Made by a program: the position numbers and the translations under genes
In this document: one piece after another, positions 51,808-61,270 of the stretch
Layout of the letters: each line of letters begins with the position of its first letter
How positions within the stretch are numbered: position 1 is the stretch's first letter
The notes under the pieces: model-generated
Databases searched by the model: none
Seen by the model: the letters and a program-made list of their open reading frames with translations, nothing else
Told to the model about the DNA's origin: nothing
Assembly: GCF_001403735.1 (NCBI RefSeq)
Contig: NZ_CXPG01000020.1
Coordinates: forward strand, 124,001-188,000
Origin: Jannaschia rubra
GTDB lineage: Bacteria > Pseudomonadota > Alphaproteobacteria > Rhodobacterales > Rhodobacteraceae
Length of the DNA stretch: 64,000 nucleotides
Direction of reading: 5' to 3'

Positions 51808-53349
51808 ATGGCAGGGTGCGACGACGACAAGGATCGGACAGTGTTCGGGCAGCCGCTGCCCCGGCCCGCCGATGCGCCGCGCGCCGTGCCCCGCCCCGGT
51901 TCGGGTGGAACGCAGGCCCCGCCGGGCGACCGCACCGTCATCGGCGGCGCGCTGCCGGGGCAGAGGGGCGGCTTGGCGCCGCCGCAGCAGCCCGCGCAGC
52001 CCTATCCGCAGCAACAGCCCTATGGCCAGCCCGCGCCCTTCGGCGGCGCGGCCCCGAACAGCGGCCTGTTCCCCGAGCTTCCCCGGCAGGATGCGGCCCC
52101 CGACCGGGTCGAGCCGCGCATCTCGCTTCAGGATGCGCTGCGGCCCAGCGGCCTTGCGCAGACGGCCATTCGCAACCCCATCGTGCGGGCGGCCTCGGAC
52201 CTGCTGATCCTGCTCGGGCGCCTCAGGACGGGCCTCGTCGAGATGTAGAGCGGCCCCCTGCCGGAGCATACCGCGCGGGAGATCGACCAGTTCGAGCGTC
52301 GCGCGTTGCAGGCCGGCGTCGCCCCGCAGGACATCGACCTTGCCAAATACGCCCTGTCGGCCACGGCGGACGACATCGTGCAGAACCTGCCCGGCACCGA
52401 CCGGGGCGCCTGGATCCAGTACGGGATGGCCGCGCGGTTCTTCAACGACCGCTCCTCGGGCGTGAACTTCTTTCGCCGGCTGGAGGACGCCATGCGCGCG
52501 CCGGGCCAGCGCTACGACGTGCTGGAGCTGATGCTGATCTGCCTGCAACTGGGGTTCGAGGGACAGTACCGCACCAGTGCCGGCGGATCGGTCGAGTTGC
52601 AGCGCGGGCGCGCCGCGCTCTACGAGACGCTGCGTCGGGTGGTCACGCGGCCTGGCGACGACATCTCGGTCGCATGGGAGGCGGTGCCGCTGGGCGATCG
52701 CCGGCGATACGGCGGGCTGCCGGTCTGGGTGGTCATGGCCATCGCGCTCGGCATGGTCGTGGCGCCGTTCCTGACGCTGTCGACGCTGCTCAACCGGCAG
52801 GAGGCCGAGGTTCAGGCGGGAGTGCTGGGCCTGCACCGCAACCTGCCCGCCGTGACCATCGAACGCTCCGCCCCGGTGGTGGAATACCAGGCACCCGAGG
52901 CCACGCAGATCGAACGCATCCGCGCGACGTTGGCGCCCCAGATCGCGGCGGGTGCGGTGGACGTCGGCGCGCTCAACGATTTCATCTATGTGCGGCTGGG
53001 CAAGGTGCTGCGCTTCGGGTCGGGCAGCGACCAGTTGGAGGGCGACTTCGCCCCCCTCGCCGCGCGCATCCTGGAGGCGGTGAACGCCGAGACCGGCGAG
53101 GTTCGCGTCGTGGGCCACACCGACAGCGTGTCCGCAAGCCTCCGCGGGCAGTTCAAGACGAACGAGGCGCTGTCGGTCGCCCGCGCCACCATGGTGCGCG
53201 ACATGCTGGCGGAGGGCATCGACGATCCGGCGCGCCCGAAGGCCGAGGGCGCGGGGACTACCGATCCCATCGCCGACGACGCCACCGCGGCGGGCCGAGG
53301 CCCGAACCGGCGGGTCGAGACCCTGATGGCGAAGGAAGCGGGCCAATGA
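51808..53349 (+). pseudogene. tssL: T6SS membrane protein TssL with OmpA domain, interrupted by an amber stop
   Basis: The frame begins MAGCDDDKDRTVFGQPLPRP, has a Pro/Gln-rich linker, then the TssL/DotU cytosolic domain. An in-frame TAG at 52246-52248 cuts it after GRLRTGLVEM. The same frame resumes with SGPLPEHTAREIDQFERRAL, AKYALSATADDIVQNLPGTD and runs to 53349 through one membrane helix (about residues 304-325) and an OmpA-like peptidoglycan-binding domain (VVGHTDSV..., GPNRRVE). Without readthrough the product would be a 146-residue stub, perhaps plus a restart at ATG 52306. ATGA overlap with tssM. Confidence 0.85.
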
Positions 53350-56300
53350 GGCTGTTCGGCGTCGTTCCCATCCCCGGCCCCCGGCGGCTGTGGCGGATTT
53401 CCTGGCTGCGGATCCCGATCCTGCTGCTCGGGCTTCTGGTCCTGTGCCTGGCGATCTGGTTCGGGATGCCGCGCATTCCCGGAGCGCCGTTCTCGACGAT
53501 CTGGCTGCGCGCGACGGTGATCGGTCTTCTGGTGGGGACGATCCTGCTGGCGCGCCTGCTGAAGTGGCGCAAGCGCCGAAGGGCCGCCCGCGCGCTGCGG
53601 GAGGAACTGATCGAGCGCGCGCCCCTGGGCGACGGCGAGGTGCTCGCCGAACGGATGCAGGAGGCGCTGGCCACGCTGAAGAACGCGGGGGGCAAGACCG
53701 ACCTCTATGACCTGCCGTGGTACGTCATCATCGGGCCGCCGGGCGCGGGCAAGACGACCGCGCTGGCCAATGCGGGGATCGAGGTTCCGGGCTCGAAGCC
53801 CGACGCGGTCGAAGGCTTCGGCGGCACGCGCAACTGCGACTGGTGGTACGCGGAGGACGCCGTCCTGATCGACACCGCCGGGCGCTACACCACGCAGGAC
53901 AGCGGGGCAGAGGCGGACAGGGCCTCGTGGAACGCCTTCCTTGACCCCTTGAAGAAGGGCCGCCCGAACCAGCCGATCAACGGCGTGATCCTGGCCTTCT
54001 CGGTCGAGGACATGATGAACGCCTCCGAGACCGAGATCGCGGCCCATGCCGCGACGGTGCGCGCGCGGCTGGCCGAGATCCACGAACGGCTCGAGATCGA
54101 CTTCCCGGTCTATGTCCTGTTCACCAAGGCCGACCTGATCGCGGGGTTCCGCGAGTATCTCGCGTCGTTCTCGGCCGCCCGGCGGCGCGGCGTCTGGAGC
54201 ACGACCTTCCAGACCCACGACCGGCAGGCCGAGACATGGAGCCAGGTGGGCGAGCATTTCGACGCGCTCGTCACCCGCCTGTCGGACGAGACCATCGACC
54301 GCATGTCCGAGGAACCCGACGCCTTCAGCGGCATTGCGATCTTCGGCCTGCCCGGGCAGATGGCGCTGATGCGCGACAACGTCACCACCTTCCTGCGCCG
54401 CGTGTTCGAGCCGACGCGCTACAAGACCAACGCCATCCTGCGGGGGTTCTACTTCACCTCCGGCACGCAGGAGGGCACGCCCATCGACCAGGTGCTGGGC
54501 GCCATGTCGCGAGCCAAGGCGGATGCCATGGCCGATCTTGGTCAGGACGAGCCGCGTCTGCGCGACGTGGTGATCGCCGACGCCGACCCCGCGCCCAGCC
54601 TGCAACCGCTCGACATGCTGCGCGGCGCCATGGCGGGCTATGGCGATACGCGTGAGCAGGAGACCTGGGAGGGGCTGGGCCTCGGTCAGCGCGAACGGCT
54701 GAACGGCGCGGCGATGCGGGCCTATCCCGACGGGCTGGAGCGGATGCTGCGGCCGCGCGCCATCCTGCAAGTCGAGACCGATCTGGAGGCCGCGATCCTC
54801 GAGCGCGACATCCCGTCGATCTATCGCATCCTCAAGGTCTATCTGCTGCTGGGCGGACAGGGCGAGGGCAAGACCGACGACGCGGCCATCCAGTCCTATC
54901 TGGGCGAGGTCTGGTGCGGCACCTTCGCGCAGGTGGGCCAGATCGACGAGCGCGAGGCGCTAAAGGCCCATCTGACCGCCATGCTGGCACTGGACGACAC
55001 CCGCCGCATCGACATCCCGATCGACGCCGAACTCGTGGCCCGCGCGCGGCAGGACATCACCGAACTGCCGCTGGCCGAACAGGCCTATGCCTCGATCCGC
55101 GACCGCTCCGTCAACTCCGGCGTGCCACCCTTCGACCTGTCGGAGCGGCTGGGGCCGGCGGGCGGGCAGGTCTTCGCCGTACAGGGCGGCGACGTCGCCG
55201 CGGTGGAGATCCCCTCGCTGTTCACCTTCGAGGGCTACTGGGGGTTCTTCCTGGAGGAGCTGACGAACGCCCGTGAGCGGCTTCAGGACGACCAGTGGGT
55301 GCTGGGCGAGGCCGCCGCCCGCGTCGACCACGACGGGCAACTTTCGGGGCTGGAGGGGGAACTGCACCAGCTTTACGGCCGCGATTTCGTCGATGCCTGG
55401 ACCACCATGCTGGACGGGTTGCGGCTGGCGCCCATGGTGCGGGACGCGCCGGGCTACGACGCGCTCGGTGCCGCAGCATCGCCCGCCTCCTCGCCCCTTC
55501 TGAAGCTGGTCGAGACGGTCGAGGAGGAGACGCGGCTCACCCGGCTCTACGACACGATCGAAGGGCTCGTCGCCGCCGACCTGGCCGCGGCCGCGGGGGG
55601 CGGAGAGCTCGGGTCGAACACGGGCGACGCGGTATTCCGCCGGATCTATCAGCGCTCCGGCGTGTTCAGCGGCGTGGTTCTCGACGCCGCGCAGAACAAC
55701 ACCAAGGCGCAGGACTGCGTCGGCGCCGCCGCCGGGGGCGCCACCGAGGACGTGCAGCGTCGTCAGGTCGAGCGGATCGCCGGCCGGTTCGAGCAATGGC
55801 ACCTGCTTTTGCGCGGCGAGCGCGGGTCGCGGCCCAGCGACGCCATCCTCGCCGTAGTGGGGGAGTTGCGCGACAACCCCCGCATCGCCGCGGGCGCGCC
55901 GTCCGCGGCCGACGAACAGGTGCTACAGCAGATCCTGTCGCGCCTGACTGCGAGCAACAGCGCGCTGCCGCCGCCGATGGCCGACTGGCTGGGCGCAATG
56001 GAGCGGAAGTTCCGCGCCGTGGCGCAGGACGCGACCATATCCGACCTGAACCGCGCCCTGAACGAGGAAGTCTCGCAGTTCTGCGCGCAGTTCGCGGCGC
56101 CGCTCTATCCGTTCGGGGACGGGCGGCACATCTCCTCGGGCGTCTTCGGCGAGTTCTTCGCGGCAGGCGGCCGGATGGACCGCTTCGACGGCACCTGGCT
56201 CGGCCCCCATGTGACCCGCACGGCCGAAGGCATCGTGCCCGTGCCCGGCAGCGCCGTGGGCGACGGCCTGAACCCCGCCGACCTGCGCCAGTTCGAGTGG

Positions 56301-56729
56301 GCAGAGACGATTCGCGCGGCCTTCTTCGGCGGCGGCCCGCCCGAGCCACAGGGGAGCACGTTGAACAGCCACGTCAGCAGCTCGCCCTCGGTGGAGCTGG
56401 CGCTCCTGACGCTGAACGGCGACGACATCCGCACCGCGCCCGGCGACCAGCCGATCCGCCTCGACTGGCCGAGCGAGGGGTCGGGCGTGTCGGTGGAGCT
56501 CTACCCGCCGGAGGCCAGGCGCGCGGGCGCGGCCAGCTATGGCGACGGGCGCCGGGCCATCATCGACTTCCTGCGGCGCGGCCGCGCCCAGGTCTCCGGC
56601 AACGTGGCCGAGGTGACGCACCAGATCGGCGGCCGCACGATCACCTACCGGACCGAGGCCGACAGCACGACGGTGCCCTGCCTCATGCCCGAACTCAGCG
56701 ATTTCTCCTGCACCATGAGCCTTGAATGA
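53346..56729 (+). CDS. tssM: T6SS membrane complex protein TssM (IcmF)
   Basis: A 1127-residue inner-membrane protein that spans to the periplasm and anchors the secretion machine. Two N-terminal helices (about residues 18-75) come first. A cytosolic NTPase domain follows, with Walker A IIGPPGAGKTTALANAGIEV, VLIDTAGRYTTQDS and VLFTKADLIAGF. The long periplasmic IcmF-related and C-terminal domain reaches IGGRTITYRTEADSTTVPC at its end. No lesion is visible. The start shares ATGA with tssL. A much longer open frame upstream on this strand is only the tssK/tssL shadow. Confidence 0.94.
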   Translation: MRLFGVVPIPGPRRLWRISWLRIPILLLGLLVLCLAIWFGMPRIPGAPFSTIWLRATVIGLLVGTILLARLLKWRKRRRAARALREELIERAPLGDGEVLAERMQEALATLKNAGGKTDLYDLPWYVIIGPPGAGKTTALANAGIEVPGSKPDAVEGFGGTRNCDWWYAEDAVLIDTAGRYTTQDSGAEADRASWNAFLDPLKKGRPNQPINGVILAFSVEDMMNASETEIAAHAATVRARLAEIHERLEIDFPVYVLFTKADLIAGFREYLASFSAARRRGVWSTTFQTHDRQAETWSQVGEHFDALVTRLSDETIDRMSEEPDAFSGIAIFGLPGQMALMRDNVTTFLRRVFEPTRYKTNAILRGFYFTSGTQEGTPIDQVLGAMSRAKADAMADLGQDEPRLRDVVIADADPAPSLQPLDMLRGAMAGYGDTREQETWEGLGLGQRERLNGAAMRAYPDGLERMLRPRAILQVETDLEAAILERDIPSIYRILKVYLLLGGQGEGKTDDAAIQSYLGEVWCGTFAQVGQIDEREALKAHLTAMLALDDTRRIDIPIDAELVARARQDITELPLAEQAYASIRDRSVNSGVPPFDLSERLGPAGGQVFAVQGGDVAAVEIPSLFTFEGYWGFFLEELTNARERLQDDQWVLGEAAARVDHDGQLSGLEGELHQLYGRDFVDAWTTMLDGLRLAPMVRDAPGYDALGAAASPASSPLLKLVETVEEETRLTRLYDTIEGLVAADLAAAAGGGELGSNTGDAVFRRIYQRSGVFSGVVLDAAQNNTKAQDCVGAAAGGATEDVQRRQVERIAGRFEQWHLLLRGERGSRPSDAILAVVGELRDNPRIAAGAPSAADEQVLQQILSRLTASNSALPPPMADWLGAMERKFRAVAQDATISDLNRALNEEVSQFCAQFAAPLYPFGDGRHISSGVFGEFFAAGGRMDRFDGTWLGPHVTRTAEGIVPVPGSAVGDGLNPADLRQFEWAETIRAAFFGGGPPEPQGSTLNSHVSSSPSVELALLTLNGDDIRTAPGDQPIRLDWPSEGSGVSVELYPPEARRAGAASYGDGRRAIIDFLRRGRAQVSGNVAEVTHQIGGRTITYRTEADSTTVPCLMPELSDFSCTMSLE

Positions 56730-57269
56730 CGGCGATCCTCGGCAAGCACCCCTGTTGGGGCCATTTCCTGCGGCACGGCTGGCCCGAGGGCATGGCCGAG
56801 CGGCTGGAGGCCTGGATCGACGCGGCGTTCGGCGCGGTGCGCGAGGATGCCGCCTGGAACGCGGCAGCCCCGCTGCGGTTCCGCATGGGCGGCGCCCTGC
56901 AGGGCGTCCTGCGGTTCTCGAAGGACCGGGTGGGGCGGCGGCACCCCCTGATCCTGGCGAAGGCGGGAGTGGCGGACCTGATCGATCCGACCCCCTGGAA
57001 GACGCTGGAGGCGCAGGACATCGTCGCCGGTAAGGATCTGGCCGCGCGCTTCGCGGGACTTGCAACAAAGCCGGCCAGTGCCGTGGTCTGGGCCGTCGAC
57101 GCCGACGGTGATATGAGCGCGCTGCTCGCGGCCGCGGAAGGCCGAAGCGGACGCCGCCGTGGCCGGACGGTCGCATTGGTGGCGCGCCGGTGCGCCCGCC
57201 GCCTGGCTTTCGCTGCCTGGCCTGCCCGACCCGGCGGCCCTGCGGTTTCAGATGGGGGTCGCGTCCTGA
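56726..57269 (+). pseudogene. tagF: T6SS-associated TagF, frameshifted
   Basis: The start MTAILGKHPCWGHFLRHGWP and the middle GALQGVLRFSKDRVGRRHPL are TagF (DUF2094), a post-translational repressor of T6SS. After SALLAAAE the frame degenerates into Arg-rich text. The next frame carries the expected ending EADAAVAGRSHWWRAGAPAA then WLSLPGLPDPAALRFQMGVAS, with stop at 57267-57269, 13 bases before the phosphatase. Deleting one G near 57139-57142 restores a single frame. Without correction the gene would end at 57286 inside the phosphatase start. It overlaps tssM by four bases. Confidence 0.82.
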
Positions 57270-57282
57270 GGGGGGACTGGAC

Positions 57283-58074
57283 ATGAACTTGACCTACAAG
57301 ACCGGGCACCGCAGCGATGTGGGTCTTGTCCGCAAGATCAACGAGGATGCGTCTCTGGCGATGCCCGACAGCGGTCTCTGGGTCGTGGCCGACGGGATGG
57401 GCGGACATTCCGCCGGCGACGTGGCCAGCACGACCGTGGTGCGGGCGCTGGGGTCCACCGGGCTCGCAGCCGGGCTGGACGACCTGACGGCGCGGGTCCG
57501 CGACCGGCTGACCCAGGCCAATTCGGCGATCCGCGACCATGCCGAGGTCAATCAGCTGGGCACCATCGGCGCGACCGTCGTCGCGCTTCTGGTGGCGGAA
57601 GACGGCGCGCGCGTCATCTGGTCCGGCGACAGCCGCCTCTACCGCCTGCGCGAGGGGCGGCTCACACGGCTGACCCGCGACCATACGGAGGTGAACCAGC
57701 TTCTGGAATCGGGCGCGATCACCGAGGCCGAGGCAGAGGTCTATCCCCGCCGCAACGTCATCACCCGCGCCATCGGCGTAACCGAACTGCCCGACCTCGA
57801 GACGCGGGACTTCGACGCCGCGCCGGGCGACATCTGGCTTCTGTGCTCCGATGGTCTGACCGAGCATCTGCCCGACGGCGACATCCGCGACCTGCTGGAA
57901 GGGGCGGACCCCCAGACGGCCTGCGATGCGATGGTCCGCCTGGTGCTGGAGCGGGGCGCGCGCGACAACGTGACCTTGATTGCCATCGCTGCGGCACGGA
58001 CGCCGCAGGAAGGGGCGGCGCCGGCGCAAGATCTCGATGAGGTGCCGCTGGAGGGGATCATCGGCGATGGCTGA
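57283..58074 (+). CDS. pppA: PP2C-family protein phosphatase (PppA/Stp1-like)
   Basis: A 263-residue Mn2+/Mg2+-dependent Ser/Thr phosphatase. The PP2C motifs are VRKINEDASLAMPDSGLWVV, ADGMGGHSAGDVAS, VIWSGDSRLYRLREG, LLCSDGLTEHLPDGDIRDLL and GARDNVTLIAIAA. ATG 57283 has GAGGGGG upstream. It overlaps the kinase gene by 8 bases. In T6SS clusters such a phosphatase (PppA) reverses the kinase PpkA and switches secretion off; the target here is unknown. Confidence 0.92.
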   Translation: MNLTYKTGHRSDVGLVRKINEDASLAMPDSGLWVVADGMGGHSAGDVASTTVVRALGSTGLAAGLDDLTARVRDRLTQANSAIRDHAEVNQLGTIGATVVALLVAEDGARVIWSGDSRLYRLREGRLTRLTRDHTEVNQLLESGAITEAEAEVYPRRNVITRAIGVTELPDLETRDFDAAPGDIWLLCSDGLTEHLPDGDIRDLLEGADPQTACDAMVRLVLERGARDNVTLIAIAAARTPQEGAAPAQDLDEVPLEGIIGDG

Positions 58075-60037
58075 CGACGGGCACGACCGGGACAACGACG
58101 ACCGCACCCGCATCGCCGGGATCGCGTCCGACGCGGACCCCGACTATGGCCCGGTCGACGTACCGGAATCGAAGGCGGAGCAGCCTTCGATGCCGCCCTA
58201 CGGAGACAGCAACGCACCCCCGCCCGTCCCCCGCCCCGGCACCGCCTCGGGCCCGACGGTGCCCATGGGCACACTCATCAACAACAACTACAAGATCACG
58301 GATGTCCTGAAGGCCGGCGGCATGGGCGAGGTCTATCGCGGCGAAAACGTCTTCACCCATGACCCCGTGGCCATCAAGCTGGTCAAGCCCGACCTCGCCG
58401 GCGACGAGAAGATCGCCCTGATGTTCCGGCGCGAGGCGCGGACGCTGGGGCAACTCGTCGACGATGCGATCGTGCGGTACTACAACTTCGTCCAGGATCC
58501 GCAGATCGACCGCTATTGCCTCGTCATGGAGTTCATCGAGGGCTTCCCCCTGTCGGAGCTGATCGAACGGCGCGGCCCCCTGTCCTCGATCGAGGCGCGC
58601 GGCCTGATGCGGCGGCTGGCGGCGGGGCTGGGCAAGGCGCATCAGATGCAGATCGTGCACCGCGACCTGTCGCCCGACAACGTCATGCTGCCCGGCGGGT
58701 CCATCGCGGGCGCGAAGCTGATCGACTTCGGTATCGCCCGCTCGCCCCTCGTCACCGAAGGCACGATGGCCGGGCAGTTCGCGGGCAAGTTCAAGTTCGT
58801 CTCGCCCGAGCAACTGGGTCATTACGACGGGCAGATCGGCCCGGCGACCGACATCTACTGTCTGGGCCTCATGATCGCGGCCGCAGTGCGTGGCGAGGCG
58901 CTGCCCATGGGCGGCTCGATCGTCGAGGCGGTCGAGGCCCGCCGCCGGGTGCCCGACCTGTCGGACGTGCCCGCGGACCTTCAGGCCATCCTGTCGCACA
59001 TGCTGCAACCCGACCCGGCGGATCGGCCGGCCTCCATGGCGGAGGTGATTTCGATGCTCGGCGACGCCCCGTTGTCGCGGGCGGCGTCGGGCCTGGCGCC
59101 GTCCTTCGTGCAACCCACCTCCGCGTCGGGCCTGCGCTTGCCCCCCGTTGCCGGAATGATGACGCAGCAGCGACCCGTGGGCACTCGCCCGCCGACCGTC
59201 ACGGCGCCCCCAATCCTTGAGGACCGAGGCGACGAACGCCGTGTCGTCGGGCTTCTGGTGGCGCTGTTCTTCGCGATCCTGGGGGCGGCGGGCTGGTACG
59301 GCTGGACCGAGGGACTGATCGGAAGCGACGGGACCACGCCTGTCCAGTCCGGGGACGGACCCGTCCCCGACGCCCCCCGGGCGGACACCGGTCCGGTCAC
59401 GCGGGCCGCCTTCCTCGCCACCTTCGGCGAAGGATGCGCGCTGGCGCTGCGCCGCTCATCGGGGCCGATGGCGGGGCTCGTCGAGGGGTTCGGCCATGGC
59501 GCCGACTGGAGCGCGCTGCCCGACGCCTATGACGCGGCCTTCGGCGGCAGGCCCGAGGTCGTGGCGCGAGAACTGACTGCCGCGCAATGCGCCGTCCTTG
59601 ACTTCGCCCGTCCCATGGTCGGCGCCGAGGCGGGCGCGATGCTCGACCTCGCGCTGGACGGCGACGCGGTCGATAGCGGTACGGCGCTGACGGGGCGGTT
59701 GATCGACCCGCTGGAGCGGCCCGTCTGGCTGGCGCTGGTGACGCCCGACGGCGCGGTCTGGAACATTTCCGACAGGCTCAGCGCGTCGGTGGGCGACCGC
59801 CGGGTCCTGCGGGTGGGGCTGGAACAGCCGCCGGGGGCGGAGGCGGCCGGCCAACTCCTGATCGCGGTCGCTACGCCCCGCCCGCTGGCCAGCGCCGCGG
59901 CGGCCGCGCCCGGCACGCCGGCCGCGGACCTCCTGCCACTGGTCGCGGCCGAACTGGACCGGCGGGGCGGGGAGGCGGCGGTGTCGCTGGCCCATGTCAC
60001 GCTGTCGTCGCCGCCCGGGCCCGACCCCGGCGAGTGA
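58067..60037 (+). CDS. ppkA: membrane Ser/Thr protein kinase with extracytoplasmic sensor domain (PpkA-like)
   Basis: A 656-residue Hanks-type kinase. The kinase domain covers about residues 75-335, with the glycine loop GGMGEVYRG, Lys104 (VAIKLVK), the catalytic loop H198-R-D-L-S-P-D-N205 (Ser in place of the usual Lys of HRDLK) and DFG at Asp220. A Pro-rich linker and one membrane helix (about 393-413) lead to a ~220-residue periplasmic domain with Cys457, Cys508 and VDSGTALTG at 535-543. That domain is shared with the TonB-like protein encoded opposite. It is cotranscribed with the phosphatase. Confidence 0.92.
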   Translation: MADDGHDRDNDDRTRIAGIASDADPDYGPVDVPESKAEQPSMPPYGDSNAPPPVPRPGTASGPTVPMGTLINNNYKITDVLKAGGMGEVYRGENVFTHDPVAIKLVKPDLAGDEKIALMFRREARTLGQLVDDAIVRYYNFVQDPQIDRYCLVMEFIEGFPLSELIERRGPLSSIEARGLMRRLAAGLGKAHQMQIVHRDLSPDNVMLPGGSIAGAKLIDFGIARSPLVTEGTMAGQFAGKFKFVSPEQLGHYDGQIGPATDIYCLGLMIAAAVRGEALPMGGSIVEAVEARRRVPDLSDVPADLQAILSHMLQPDPADRPASMAEVISMLGDAPLSRAASGLAPSFVQPTSASGLRLPPVAGMMTQQRPVGTRPPTVTAPPILEDRGDERRVVGLLVALFFAILGAAGWYGWTEGLIGSDGTTPVQSGDGPVPDAPRADTGPVTRAAFLATFGEGCALALRRSSGPMAGLVEGFGHGADWSALPDAYDAAFGGRPEVVARELTAAQCAVLDFARPMVGAEAGAMLDLALDGDAVDSGTALTGRLIDPLERPVWLALVTPDGAVWNISDRLSASVGDRRVLRVGLEQPPGAEAAGQLLIAVATPRPLASAAAAAPGTPAADLLPLVAAELDRRGGEAAVSLAHVTLSSPPGPDPGE

Positions 60038-60043
60038 TCCGCC

Positions 60044-61270
60044 CTAGCGGATGTCCACGGTCTCGACCCCCAGATCGCCCCGCAGGATATCGTCGGGCAG
60101 ACCGGTGAACACATCTTCCGCCAGCCGTCCCATCCGGTCGCGCAGGTCGGAAGGCGCGGTGCGGGTGGTCAGGGCCACGACGATCTGCCGCGTGTCGCGG
60201 GCAGGGCCGTCGCGGTTCACCGGAGCGTCGATCCGCGCGACGTTGCCCGCCACCGTCGTGAATGGCCCAAGGTCCTGAACCACACCGTTGTCGTCGATCA
60301 GCAGGACGGTCAGATACCGCCCCGCGACACCCTGCACGATGCCGGTGAGCGCGGTGCCACTGTCCACGACGGTCGCGTCGAGGCGGAGCCCCAGCCGCGT
60401 CGCGGGATGGTCCGGCGCGCCCCGCAGCCAGTCGAGCGCATGGCACTGCCGAGGGTCGATCAGCGCGCGCGTCTGCGGCGTTGCCGCCAGGTCGCCCGTC
60501 AGGATGGCCTGCGCCAGCCGGTCGAGGGCGCCGCCGTCGGTGCCGATGAGGGCGAGGGCCGCGCCGTCCGCGCCGGCCCGGCGGGGAAGGGCCAGCGTGC
60601 AATCCTGGCCCGGAACCTTCGCCACGCGGTCCAGAAGCTCCCCCACGGAGACGTCCTGGACGCTGGGGGCGCTTGTCTGGGAGGATCCGGAGACGATGGT
60701 GTCCGGCTCGTGTCCGGGCCGCTCCGCGGGGGCGACCGGCGGCAGGGCGGCGATCACCGGGGCATCAGGGTCGCCGATGGGTGCGGATGCCGGCCCGGCC
60801 TCGGCGGCCACCGGGGCCACGGCAACGGACGGCCCGGGGAGCGGACCCACGGGGGTCAGAGCGGCGGGCGGGACGGCCCCGGCCACCGAAGGGGGGATGG
60901 GGTCGAGCGGCGTGAGGGGGCCGATGGGGGCAAGGGTGTGGGGCGCTGCGATGGGCGCCAGCGGTGCGGAAGGGCCGGTGTCGCCGGTGCCAGAGCCTGA
61001 CGGTTCTGCGTCGGAGATCGGCGGCAGGGATTCGGGGGGCATCTCGACCGGGGCCACGGCCGGGTCGGGGTGGACCGCCTCGACCCCGGCGAGAGTGGCC
61101 GGGGCGAGGGTCTGGAGCGAGATCGAAAATTCCGGCGTCGGCAGTTCGGGCGCCTCTGGCGGGTCGAAGGTGAGGTCCGCGAGCGCCAGCGCCGCGACTG
61201 CTGCGACGCCGTGCACGGCAAGCGACCCCAGGATGGCCCAGGGCCATTGCCCATAGCGCGCCCCCGTCAT
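60044..61270 (-). CDS. TonB-like envelope protein with the kinase-shared domain
   Basis: A 408-residue protein of TonB/TolA layout. It has a short cytosolic tail, one membrane helix (about residues 12-32, PWAILGSLAVHGVAAVAALA), a ~170-residue Pro/Ala linker, and a C-terminal domain (about 205-408) that is not the TonB fold. That domain has Cys224, Cys276 and VDSGTALTG at 302-310, matching the spacing in the kinase on the other strand. It overlaps the ExbD gene by four bases and is last in the ExbBD-type operon. It may transmit proton-motive energy or a signal across the periplasm; function unknown. Confidence 0.8.
   Translation of the reverse strand: MTGARYGQWPWAILGSLAVHGVAAVAALALADLTFDPPEAPELPTPEFSISLQTLAPATLAGVEAVHPDPAVAPVEMPPESLPPISDAEPSGSGTGDTGPSAPLAPIAAPHTLAPIGPLTPLDPIPPSVAGAVPPAALTPVGPLPGPSVAVAPVAAEAGPASAPIGDPDAPVIAALPPVAPAERPGHEPDTIVSGSSQTSAPSVQDVSVGELLDRVAKVPGQDCTLALPRRAGADGAALALIGTDGGALDRLAQAILTGDLAATPQTRALIDPRQCHALDWLRGAPDHPATRLGLRLDATVVDSGTALTGIVQGVAGRYLTVLLIDDNGVVQDLGPFTTVAGNVARIDAPVNRDGPARDTRQIVVALTTRTAPSDLRDRMGRLAEDVFTGLPDDILRGDLGVETVDIR

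Noticed and set aside
52246-52248. Programmed recoding (pyrrolysine or readthrough) of the tssL TAG
   Set aside because: No recoding element is visible and the lineage is not known for UAG decoding; a mutation or sequence error is simpler.
57130-57145. Programmed frameshift in tagF
   Set aside because: No slippery heptamer is seen and the nominal frame gives non-homologous Arg-rich text; an indel explains it better.
50609-60037. A complete T6SS gene cluster
   Set aside because: Only tssK, tssL, tssM, tagF, phosphatase and kinase are present; the sheath, tube, ClpV and remaining baseplate genes are not in the window.
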